Below are positions 17,114-25,099 of a stretch of DNA of 64,000 nt, in pieces. Made by a program: the position numbers and the translations under genes. Below the pieces are notes generated by a model, which made no database searches, was not told where the DNA came from, and was given only the letters and a program-made list of their open reading frames with translations. The DNA is from Litorilituus lipolyticus (GTDB lineage: Bacteria; Pseudomonadota; Gammaproteobacteria; Enterobacterales; Alteromonadaceae): positions 254,775 to 318,774 of the forward strand of contig NZ_SAWY01000041.1 of NCBI RefSeq assembly GCF_006439335.1, read 5' to 3'. Within the stretch, counting starts at the first letter, position 1; each line of letters opens with the position of its first letter.

Positions 17114-17620
17114 ATGAAATTTAGCCTCAAAACTATGATAGTTCTCAGCATATTTTTATATTTGCCGATTGCGTTCTTTACCAAAATACAGGCAAAAGAC
17201 GAAACAGCTCTTGTTGTTCATGTTGAACGGATTAAGCGTATAGAGGGTACTTTGTTTTATCAACTCTTCGAGTGCCCTGAAAGTGAATTAGTTACTTGGT
17301 CAGACCTTAGATTAATTTACGCTAATAAAACAGCGGTCATAGATAACAATATTATCATTACATTGCCACATTCTGCTGTCAAAAGTGTGCCTGATGAAAA
17401 TGGCAATAGAGTAGCGTTTCGTGTGTTTCAAGATATTGACAATGATGGTGTTTTAGCATTTTCTAATGGTGACATCCCAAAAGAGCCAACAGGCTTTTCA
17501 AATAACCCAAGTTTGATACTGGGGATGCCCAAGCCTGTAGATACCTGCTTTGAATACGACTCTATACGTAACGTAAAGGTTAAATTAAACAATAAAAGAA
17601 AACGTGGTAAGCGAAAATAA
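17114..17620 (+). CDS. DUF2141 secreted protein
   Basis: A 168-residue exported protein. A signal peptide (MKFSLKTMIVLSIFLYLPIAFF, ending near IQAKD) precedes a DUF2141 domain, recognisable from AFRVFQDIDNDGVLAF and the following GDIPKEPTGFSNN. The frame can be read from a TTG three bases upstream, but ATG 17114 is the natural start. The C-terminus is unusually basic (NNKRKRGKRK). Function of DUF2141 is not established. It is the first plus-strand gene across from darA and is followed by its own probable terminator, so it may be regulated with the locus without belonging to the FadH operon. Confidence 0.82.
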   Translation: MKFSLKTMIVLSIFLYLPIAFFTKIQAKDETALVVHVERIKRIEGTLFYQLFECPESELVTWSDLRLIYANKTAVIDNNIIITLPHSAVKSVPDENGNRVAFRVFQDIDNDGVLAFSNGDIPKEPTGFSNNPSLILGMPKPVDTCFEYDSIRNVKVKLNNKRKRGKRK

Positions 17621-17661
17621 TGGCAGCTTAGCTGTTTCTGAGTTATATATTACAAAACTTG

Positions 17662-17695
17662 TAGGGTATAAGCTTTGCACCAAAGCCCTATTTTT
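17662..17695 (+). terminator. Probable terminator after DUF2141
   Basis: GCTTT/AAAGC and flanking TAGG/CCTA can pair around a GCACC loop with a left-side bulge, followed by TTTTT. A moderate intrinsic terminator. Confidence 0.5.
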
Positions 17696-17799
17696 GCTAG
17701 TCTAGCCACCTTTTAGAGTCCTATAAAAATGAAGTCATTGTGCCGTAGTGACTTTTGACCTTTTGTTTGCAACGCTATGTATAACGTTAAGAGTGTTTT

Positions 17800-19842
17800 A
17801 TGCCTTTTCCTCATTTGTTAAAACCATTGAATTTAGGTTTTAGTCAATTAAAAAATAGAGTCGTTATGGGCTCTATGCATACCAGTTTAGAGGAAACTGA
17901 GCAGGGCTTTATTAAGGTTGCTCAATTTTATAAAGAACGGGCTGAAGGTGGTGTAGGCCTGATTATTACAGGCGGAATATCGCCAAATGACAGTGGCATT
18001 GTAGCGCCAAATAGAGCCATTATGCAGCAGGAAAGTGATGTTAAAGATCATCAATTAATAACTGATGCAGTTCATGAGTACGATTGTAAAATTTGCATGC
18101 AGATACTACATGCAGGTCGCTATGCTTATCATATTAACCAAGTCGCTCCTTCTGACATACAAGCACCTATTAGTCCTTATTCACCAAGAACCTTGCTGTC
18201 TGAAGAGGTTGAACAGCAAATAGATGATTTTGTTCACTCAGCGGTGTTAGCTAAGCAAGCTGGCTATGATGGTGTTGAAATTATGGGCTCCGAGGGTTAT
18301 TTAATTAACCAGTTCATTGTAGAAGCGACTAATAAGCGAGATGATGAATGGGGTGGTTGCTTTGAAAATCGAATTCGATTTGCTTTAGCTATTGTAAAAA
18401 AAATCCGTGCTGCAGTTGGTGATAAATTTATTCTTATCTTTCGCTTATCACTTATTGATTTAATTGAGCAAGGTTCAAGTGCCAATGAAGTTATTGAATT
18501 AGCAAAGCGCTTAGAACAAGCAAGTGTAAATATTATTAATACCGGTATTGGTTGGCATGAATCGAGAGTGCCGACCATTGCTTCAAATGTACCCGCAGGC
18601 TTTTTTACCAGTTTAAGTGCCAATATTAAACGATATATTGATATTCCTGTAATCACGAGTAATCGTATCAACACGCCTGAACTTGGTGAAAAAATTATTC
18701 AAGAAGGTAAGGCAGATCTTATATCCATGGCTCGACCTTTCTTGGCAGACAGTCAATTTGTCAATAAAGCGATGAATAACAAAGCGAATGAGATAAATAC
18801 TTGCATCGCTTGTAATCAAGGCTGCCTTGATAAGATATTTATACGTGAAACGGCAACATGTCTGGTGAATCCTAGAGCTTGCAATGAAACTAAACTTAAC
18901 TTCTCTAAAGCTGATGTCATTAAGGAGTTAGCAGTCGTTGGTGCTGGGCCCGCAGGAATGGCTTTTGCTAAATATGCAGCTAAACGTGGTCATAAAGTGA
19001 CCTTGTTTGAGGCAAACTCAAAACTTGGTGGGCAGTTTAATCTCGCAGGTCAAGTTCCCGGTAAGCGTGAGTACTTACAAACTATTCGCTATTTTACCAC
19101 TCGATTACCGCAACTTGGTGTGGATATTCGTTTAAACCATGTTGTGCAAGCTGAAGATTTACATGCGTTTGATGAAGTTATTATCGCCACGGGCGTTAAA
19201 GCAAGAGTGCCAGATATTGAAGGAATAGAGTGGGCCATCGAGCAAGGCAAACTAGTAAGTTATGAAGATGTGCTGCTAAAACGTAAAACAATAGGTAATC
19301 ATGTCGCTATTATTGGTGGTGGCGGGATTGGTTTTGATGTGGCTTTATTTTTAGCCAATGATGCTGATAAAGTTGTTGAAAGCGTTACTGTTAATCAGGC
19401 ATTAGAAAAACGAGAATTCATTGAGGAGTGGGGGATTGACTTATCTTTATCTCAAGCGGGAGGTTTGGCTGAGAAAAGCTGTCGCCGTGCTACTCGTCAA
19501 ATAACCATGTTACAACGCCGCTTACGTAAACCAGGAACAGATTTGGGTAAAACGACGGGATGGATCCATCGTCAACATCTAAAACATAAACAGGTCAAAA
19601 TGACTGTCGGTGTTAGCTATGAAAAGATTGATGAGCAGGGCTTACATATTTCAGTTAGAGGTAAGCCGCGCTTATTAGCCGTTGATCATATTATTAACTG
19701 TACTGGCCAACTGGAAGAAAATAGCTTAGTGAGTCAACTAAGCGATAAGCCCTGTCATGTATTAGGTGGCGCTAAAAGTGCGAAAGGGTTAGATGCAGAG
19801 AGAGCTATTGCAGAAGCGGCCTTGTTAGCACAATCTATTTAA
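17800..19842 (+). CDS. fadH: 2,4-dienoyl-CoA reductase (FadH type)
   Basis: A 680-residue iron-sulfur flavoprotein of the old-yellow-enzyme/dienoyl reductase family. An FMN TIM barrel (about 1-330) carries the expected Tyr167 and His253. The 4Fe-4S cysteines are Cys335, 338, 342 and 354 (CIACNQGC, then TATC). An NADPH/FAD half follows (VVGAGPAGMAFA near 377; IIGGGGIGFDVALF near 500). Length and motifs match E. coli FadH closely. Usual role: reduction of 2,4-dienoyl-CoA in unsaturated fatty acid beta-oxidation. Its place between DUF2141 and the ABC exporter of the resorcinol lobe allows a role on conjugated chains there, which is inference only. Confidence 0.9.
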   Translation: MPFPHLLKPLNLGFSQLKNRVVMGSMHTSLEETEQGFIKVAQFYKERAEGGVGLIITGGISPNDSGIVAPNRAIMQQESDVKDHQLITDAVHEYDCKICMQILHAGRYAYHINQVAPSDIQAPISPYSPRTLLSEEVEQQIDDFVHSAVLAKQAGYDGVEIMGSEGYLINQFIVEATNKRDDEWGGCFENRIRFALAIVKKIRAAVGDKFILIFRLSLIDLIEQGSSANEVIELAKRLEQASVNIINTGIGWHESRVPTIASNVPAGFFTSLSANIKRYIDIPVITSNRINTPELGEKIIQEGKADLISMARPFLADSQFVNKAMNNKANEINTCIACNQGCLDKIFIRETATCLVNPRACNETKLNFSKADVIKELAVVGAGPAGMAFAKYAAKRGHKVTLFEANSKLGGQFNLAGQVPGKREYLQTIRYFTTRLPQLGVDIRLNHVVQAEDLHAFDEVIIATGVKARVPDIEGIEWAIEQGKLVSYEDVLLKRKTIGNHVAIIGGGGIGFDVALFLANDADKVVESVTVNQALEKREFIEEWGIDLSLSQAGGLAEKSCRRATRQITMLQRRLRKPGTDLGKTTGWIHRQHLKHKQVKMTVGVSYEKIDEQGLHISVRGKPRLLAVDHIINCTGQLEENSLVSQLSDKPCHVLGGAKSAKGLDAERAIAEAALLAQSI

Positions 19843-19891
19843 AAGCTATTTTTGATAAACAAAACCATAACAATAGAGAATCAAAAACATA

Positions 19892-20902
19892 ATGGTGAAC
19901 CAGGACAGTCAAGCAAGCCAAGTGCAACATAAAGTGATTATAAAAGCGGAGCAGCTTGCTTTTAGGTATCCAAGTAATGATTTTCCATCGATTGATAATG
20001 TCACAGTTACTTTAAAAAAAGGCAAATGTACTGGCATCATCGGCCCTAATGGCGCAGGAAAGTCAACTTTGATTTCCTTGTTATGTGGCTTACTTACGCC
20101 AGAAAAAGGGCAATTAACTTATTATGTTGATGATGAAAGTTCACAGGCAAAGTCGACATTATTAACCAAGGCAACAAACAGCCAAGCTTTTATTGAGCAG
20201 CACATTGCCTTGATCCCTCAAGAATATGCTTTCTATCCAGAGCTCACCGTAAAACAAAATTTGCAATATTTTATCGCTATAAGTGAACGAAAGCGCGACA
20301 AACAAGCAAGCATTCTTGCCGCTAGCTTAGCGCAATGTCAGTTAACTCATGTAGCAAATAAAAAAGCGGCAAGTCTGTCAGGGGGATATAAACGTCGTTT
20401 AAATATCGCCATCGCGTTAAGTAAATCTCCTGATATTATTTTTTTAGATGAGCCAACAGTAGGTATTGATCCTGTATCACGCCAAGAGATCATTGATTTA
20501 CTAAAAACATTAAAAGCTCAGGGTAAAAGTTTAGTTTATACCTCTCATATGTTAAATGAAGTTGAGCAGTTATGTGATGACATTATCTTGTTAGAGCAAG
20601 GTAAAGCGCTGGCAGTGAGCGATCTTACCTCAAGCAATATGATGATTACGGTAAGTTTTTTAGCGCATCCAAACACTGAAATGTTGAGAAAGCAGTTACA
20701 AGTATTACTGCCTGATATTGATACTGCACAGACACAATTAAATATAAAAATTGCAGATATTAGCCAGTTGAATGCTATTTTCACCTGTTTGGCTCAGAAT
20801 ATGTTGGTGATAAAGCAGCTTCATTTTTCACAAAATTCTATCGATCAATTGTATTTTAGTGTCTATCACAGTAAGCAAGCAACACAGGATGGCGCATGTT
20901 AA
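19892..20902 (+). CDS. ABC exporter ATP-binding subunit
   Basis: A 336-residue ATPase. Walker A is GPNGAGKST (about 50), signature LSGGYKRRL (about 165), Walker B IIFLDEP and the switch region YTSHML. About 90 C-terminal residues extend beyond the core as in DrrA/CcmA-type exporters. The permease gene overlaps its last 7 bases. Together they form a two-component inner-membrane exporter, in the same strand run as the ACP and the ketosynthase-fusion genes; export of the dialkylresorcinol or hybrid pigment is a reasonable inference. Confidence 0.9.
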   Translation: MVNQDSQASQVQHKVIIKAEQLAFRYPSNDFPSIDNVTVTLKKGKCTGIIGPNGAGKSTLISLLCGLLTPEKGQLTYYVDDESSQAKSTLLTKATNSQAFIEQHIALIPQEYAFYPELTVKQNLQYFIAISERKRDKQASILAASLAQCQLTHVANKKAASLSGGYKRRLNIAIALSKSPDIIFLDEPTVGIDPVSRQEIIDLLKTLKAQGKSLVYTSHMLNEVEQLCDDIILLEQGKALAVSDLTSSNMMITVSFLAHPNTEMLRKQLQVLLPDIDTAQTQLNIKIADISQLNAIFTCLAQNMLVIKQLHFSQNSIDQLYFSVYHSKQATQDGAC

Positions 20903-22053
20903 TTGAAAGTATTAAAAAAGAAGCCATTATTATCTTAAATGATCTACACAGTGTGGCTGTATTGTTGATATTACCTATAACCTTTATGGTAATTATGACT
21001 TTTGCGATGGGTGAGAAACAAGCCAATCTCGTTAAGAAAATTAACGTTTCAGTACATGCAGAGAAAAGTGATTACTCACTGCTATCTTTAGTTTCTTATT
21101 TAAAAACTAGTGGTTTTAAGGTTAATCAAGAAGAAAGTGTTGATGCTTTCATTAGCATCGAATCTGGCTTTGAACGAAATCTTTTACTGAAGGACTCTGA
21201 GGCTCAAATACTGTTGAGTTATAGCAATGAGTTATCACCTCAAACGCGATTAATGATTGCTGAGTTAGTAAAAGTATCTATTTCGAAGATGAAATTACAT
21301 GCTTATATGGAAGAGGTAGGTGATTTTGATGAATCGCTGTCAATGGCCGAGAAAGTCGATATCGTAAATGAATCATCAAGTGTCGATTATTTACTTAATG
21401 AACAAAATCAAGATCAAGTATTTTCCGCGCCAACACTTTATTCCATTCCATCATGGTTAATTTTTGGTGTTTTTTTCATTGTGTTACCAATCTCAACCAC
21501 TTTAATAAAAGAGAAAGAGAATGGTACATTAATTCGCATTCAAACCTACCCCATTTCTAATCAACAGTATTTGTTTACTAAGGCGTTATCATACAGTGCA
21601 GTGAGTGTTATTCAGTGGCTGTTATTATCTGTAGTTGGACTTGCTTTTGTGCCATGGCTGACAGACCAAGCTTTACTAGTGATTAATTCACCATCACTTT
21701 ATTTGCTCTCTGCGGCTTTTATAATTGCCAGTGCCATTTGCTTTGCTTTGTTAATTGCTGCGTTAGTCAATACCTATGAACAAGCAATTGTGCTAGGTGG
21801 TGGCATTAATATTTTGATGGCGGCGTTAAGTGGTTTTATGGTGCCTATTGATATGATGCCTGATGCGCTGGCGAATATAGCTAATTTCTCACCAATGTAT
21901 TGGTCAGCCGATATATTAAAGCAAGGCTTGGCAGGAGATAGTTTGATGCAAGCCGTACCAAACATGATTAAATTATCTGTGTTTGGCTTAGGGTGTTATT
22001 TATTGGCACTTAACCTTTTTATTAAGAAAACGAACAAATTATCATGGACATAA
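20896..22053 (+). CDS. ABC-2 type exporter permease
   Basis: A 385-residue permease with the ABC-2 layout: one N-terminal membrane segment (VAVLLILPITFMVIMTFAMG), an extracytoplasmic domain of about 160 residues, then five helices at the C-terminus beginning near IPSWLIFGVFFIVLPIST, with the conserved KEKENGTLIRI turn after it. It overlaps the ATPase gene and is translationally coupled. Partner and pathway are as for the ATPase; the substrate is unknown. Confidence 0.88.
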   Translation: MLIESIKKEAIIILNDLHSVAVLLILPITFMVIMTFAMGEKQANLVKKINVSVHAEKSDYSLLSLVSYLKTSGFKVNQEESVDAFISIESGFERNLLLKDSEAQILLSYSNELSPQTRLMIAELVKVSISKMKLHAYMEEVGDFDESLSMAEKVDIVNESSSVDYLLNEQNQDQVFSAPTLYSIPSWLIFGVFFIVLPISTTLIKEKENGTLIRIQTYPISNQQYLFTKALSYSAVSVIQWLLLSVVGLAFVPWLTDQALLVINSPSLYLLSAAFIIASAICFALLIAALVNTYEQAIVLGGGINILMAALSGFMVPIDMMPDALANIANFSPMYWSADILKQGLAGDSLMQAVPNMIKLSVFGLGCYLLALNLFIKKTNKLSWT

Positions 22054-22110
22054 TTTTTATGTCACAGTATTAATCTAGTAATTTTACCGTTAAAGACACA
22101 GGATGTATTT

Positions 22111-22395
22111 GTGGATATCAGCACAATGAATGAAGCTCAGTTAAAGTTGGCAATTAAAACTCTGATTGTTGAAGAGTGTGATAAAGAAGATGACTTTTCA
22201 CCAGAAGAAATTATCGATGACGAGTTGTTGTTTGGTCGAAAATCTAGGATCGCTTTAGATTCATTGGATGCATTGCAATTATCGCTGGTACTTAAAAAGC
22301 AATTTGCAATTAGCATTGAAGGCTCTAAGGAGTCGCGCAAACATTTACAGTCGGTTAATGCCATTGTCGCACTGATTAATAGCAAAAAAGCTTAA
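22111..22395 (+). CDS. Acyl carrier protein of the resorcinol lobe
   Basis: A 94-residue acidic carrier protein. The phosphopantetheine serine lies in IALDSLDALQLSLVL. A GTG start follows an ACAGGATG sequence. It is longer than FabB-type AcpP at the N-terminus and carries a basic loop (FGRKSRIALD) just before the attachment site. It sits 44 bases before the ketosynthase-fusion gene and is the likely carrier for that enzyme; it may fill the place of DarC, the ACP of dialkylresorcinol pathways. The Sfp-type transferase at the start of the lobe could activate it. Confidence 0.85.
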   Translation: MDISTMNEAQLKLAIKTLIVEECDKEDDFSPEEIIDDELLFGRKSRIALDSLDALQLSLVLKKQFAISIEGSKESRKHLQSVNAIVALINSKKA

Positions 22396-22439
22396 TTGTT
22401 TAATTTATCGAGGGATGACAAACCTTAAAGGAAAGTAAA

Positions 22440-24179
22440 GTGCAAGAAAAGACGCAATCTAAAGAGCAGCAGGTTATGGAAGATGATGGAACATATATTC
22501 ATGATGTAGCAGCAGTGAGCTCATTAGGTCATGGCATTGCATCACTCGATTTATTTTCACACTCCCAATTAGCCCAAACTATTGAAAAACCGATACCTTG
22601 CCTTTTTCATGCACTACCTTTGTTTGCTGTTGAACAGAGAAAGAATGATTTATATATTATTCTGTCTCAGGTGGTTTCTCAGTTAATTGAGCGATTGTCT
22701 CTTACTCAAGAGCAACTTAGAGAAACATCATTATTTTTAGGTTCATCTTCACTAGATATTGTTAATGTTCAAAGTGATGAAAATAGAGTGATTTGGTTAA
22801 GTACCCTAGATAAGATTAATTTATATTTAGTCGAAAAATTTAAGCTCAATGCTTTGCATTTCACTTTTAATACTGCCTGCACCTCGAGTAGCAATGCCGT
22901 TATTTATGCTAATCGTCTACTTAAGTCGAAACAAGTAAAGTACGCTTTAGTCGTTGGTTGTGAGTTTTATAATGAACTGACCTTACGAGGCTTTATGTCA
23001 TTAGAGCTGCTAAGTGATCGTGCGTTATTTGCTTTTAGTCAGCAAAGAGATGGCATGGTGCTAGGCGAAGGTGTCGGCGCTTTATTTCTCTCCAGTCAGG
23101 CTAAAATCAATAACAGTAAGCCACTTTTACAAGTGCTTGATGGTTATTCTTCTTGTGACACTTATAGTCTAACGAGCACACAAGAAGATGGTAATAAAAT
23201 TGTAGAAGTCATTAACAGAGCTCTGGCATTATCAAACCTGACTATTGAAGATATTGATGTGGTTAAAGTGCATGGCACTGCATCACCGGCAAGTGATCAG
23301 GCTGAAGCTCAAGCATTGAAATCTTTTGCATTAGAAGAGAAAAAGCTATTTGCCCTAAAGCCTTTCATTGGACATACCTTAGGGGCATGTGGTGCATTAG
23401 AACTTGCCTTATTAGTACAACTCATTAAGTTAAATAAAATACCTGTCAGTGAGTATATGACAGAACATGAGTTAATTTTACCTATATTATCTACTCAGAT
23501 TTCGTTTGAAAACGTTAACTATATATTGACGAATCATTGTGGTTTTGGTGGTAATAATGCCGCTATAGTATTGAAGAAGCTTTCATACTTAGAAAGCACC
23601 TTCTTTAGTGATAAACAACCTATTATTGAAAGTAATACGGTTAGTACGTTGAACATTATAGCTCAGCATCAGCTTGCTATAAGTAATGACATGCCAACTA
23701 AAGCGGTGCGGAAACAAGTAAAACAAGTCACAGGCTTTGAAGTGAGACGTATGGACAGTTTTACGTTGATAGCGCTACAAACTATTCATGAAATGATAAC
23801 TCAGTTAGCAGTTGATTATGAGCTTCAGGGAAAGCCGTTTCATTTAACTCAATACAACCTTGGTTTGTACTCAGTCGCTGATTATTTTTCTGTAGAATTA
23901 TTGCAATCGTTAATAGTTGATTGTGAAAAGGGTGAAGAGGTTCGACCGTTAGACTTTATTTCAACGGTAGGCAATGCGGCTAATTTTTATATCGCTAAAC
24001 AATTTCAGGTTAATGGCGTGAATATTTTCACAGGGGCTAGCGAGCATGCCTTGGAGAATATTACTTCCCTTGCGAGTTATGACTTGAGTCATGATATTGT
24101 TGATATGGCAATTATTGTCCATTGGCAACAGCAAGCAAACAGTCTTGAGTGTTTTACTCAGTTAATCACTAATAAATAA
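22440..24179 (+). CDS. Ketosynthase fused to a chain-length-factor-like pseudo-KS half
   Basis: A 579-residue protein beginning at a GTG after AAAGGAAAG. Residues about 15-380 form a beta-ketoacyl-ACP synthase with complete triad Cys147 (NTACTSS), His278 (KVHGTAS) and His312 (PFIGHTLGACG). Residues about 425-565 are an extra region resembling the N-terminal half of a second ketosynthase: FISTVGNAANFYIAKQF, then GVNIFTGASEHALENI, where TGAS (531-534) takes the place of TACS, putting Ala533 at the cysteine position. It lacks any His motifs. This looks like a KS and a partial chain-length factor in one chain. It follows an ACP gene and likely extends polyketide chains for the resorcinol or hybrid product. 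Confidence 0.8.
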   Translation: MQEKTQSKEQQVMEDDGTYIHDVAAVSSLGHGIASLDLFSHSQLAQTIEKPIPCLFHALPLFAVEQRKNDLYIILSQVVSQLIERLSLTQEQLRETSLFLGSSSLDIVNVQSDENRVIWLSTLDKINLYLVEKFKLNALHFTFNTACTSSSNAVIYANRLLKSKQVKYALVVGCEFYNELTLRGFMSLELLSDRALFAFSQQRDGMVLGEGVGALFLSSQAKINNSKPLLQVLDGYSSCDTYSLTSTQEDGNKIVEVINRALALSNLTIEDIDVVKVHGTASPASDQAEAQALKSFALEEKKLFALKPFIGHTLGACGALELALLVQLIKLNKIPVSEYMTEHELILPILSTQISFENVNYILTNHCGFGGNNAAIVLKKLSYLESTFFSDKQPIIESNTVSTLNIIAQHQLAISNDMPTKAVRKQVKQVTGFEVRRMDSFTLIALQTIHEMITQLAVDYELQGKPFHLTQYNLGLYSVADYFSVELLQSLIVDCEKGEEVRPLDFISTVGNAANFYIAKQFQVNGVNIFTGASEHALENITSLASYDLSHDIVDMAIIVHWQQQANSLECFTQLITNK

Positions 24180-24219
24180 GAAGTCAGAGTTAATAACGAT
24201 TTGTATTGAAATTAGGAGA

Positions 24220-24921
24220 ATGAATGTGTCTGATAAAAATGTTATTAATTGTCATGTGACTCTTTATCGAGGAACTGTGGGAGAATTCAAGGGGTTAACT
24301 ACGGCGATTAAAAAGTCATTGGTACAAAATCGAGTTTACTTATCTTTAAATGGCATTGACGGTGATCATTGTGCTGATACTAAGCACCATGGAGGCTTTG
24401 AACGTGCCCTGCACCAATATCCCATGGAGCACTATCAATACTGGCAAAGCCAATTCCCTGAAAGTAAATTACTATTTAAAGCCTCTGCCATGGGGGAAAA
24501 TATTAGCTCTGCAGGTATGACTGAGCATAATGTCTATATTGGTGATCAGTTTCAGCTAGGTGAGGCAATAATCGAAGTGAGCCAACCAAGATCTCCCTGT
24601 TTTAAATTGAGTCGTTTTTTAGCGGTTGAAGGTTTTGCTGAAAAGGTTCAAGAAACAAATCGTTGTGGCTGGTTGTATCGTGTTATTACGCCAGGTTATG
24701 TTGATCTTAATGCTAATTTAACACTACTGCGCAGAGCAGAAAATAGCCTATCAGTTTACCAAGTCGCCAATATCTTTTTTAATGACCCAACCAATAAAGA
24801 AGCGTTACTGCAAATTGCGGAATTGTCACATCTATCTCAGCATTGGAAAGATTATGTGCATAAGCGTCTTGAAACAGGCAACATTGAAAATTGGCAAGCA
24901 CGTTTAACGGGAGTGTTTTAA
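24220..24921 (+). CDS. yiiM: YiiM-type MOSC domain protein
   Basis: A 233-residue molybdenum-cofactor sulfurase C-terminal (MOSC) protein. It aligns by eye with E. coli YiiM through HHGGFERALHQYP, MGENISSAGMTEHNVYIGD and VSQPRSPCFKLSRF, the last holding the conserved cysteine. YiiM contributes to detoxification of N-hydroxylated purine bases. It is the last gene of the plus-strand run, 40 bases after the ketosynthase fusion, and is followed by a weak terminator. There is no sequence reason to give it a biosynthetic role; it may simply share the transcript. Confidence 0.88.
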   Translation: MNVSDKNVINCHVTLYRGTVGEFKGLTTAIKKSLVQNRVYLSLNGIDGDHCADTKHHGGFERALHQYPMEHYQYWQSQFPESKLLFKASAMGENISSAGMTEHNVYIGDQFQLGEAIIEVSQPRSPCFKLSRFLAVEGFAEKVQETNRCGWLYRVITPGYVDLNANLTLLRRAENSLSVYQVANIFFNDPTNKEALLQIAELSHLSQHWKDYVHKRLETGNIENWQARLTGVF

Positions 24922-24944
24922 AAAACCGTTAATGTAAAGTTTAC

Positions 24945-24970
24945 AAGATGTAAATATTGCATCTTTTATA
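24945..24970 (+). terminator. Weak hairpin terminator after yiiM
   Basis: AAGATGTAA and TTGCATCTT pair over 9 bp (one G-T pair) with an ATA loop, followed by TTATA. AT-rich but well placed, 23 bases after the stop. Confidence 0.5.
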
Positions 24971-25099
24971 CGATGTGCTCAAAAAACAGCAGATTTTTGT
25001 TACAATAAAATAGTATATTATTGGTAATGTCGGCAGTTTGTTAATGGATACAAGCTTTTATTTATTTGCTTTTTTGAAAGCATTGCTTGGAGCTTTAAC

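Noticed and set aside
10980-24921. A recent horizontally acquired island with att sites
   Set aside because: No integrase, tRNA gene or flanking direct repeat was seen and codon style looks like that of the neighbours; a compositional computation would be needed to test it properly.
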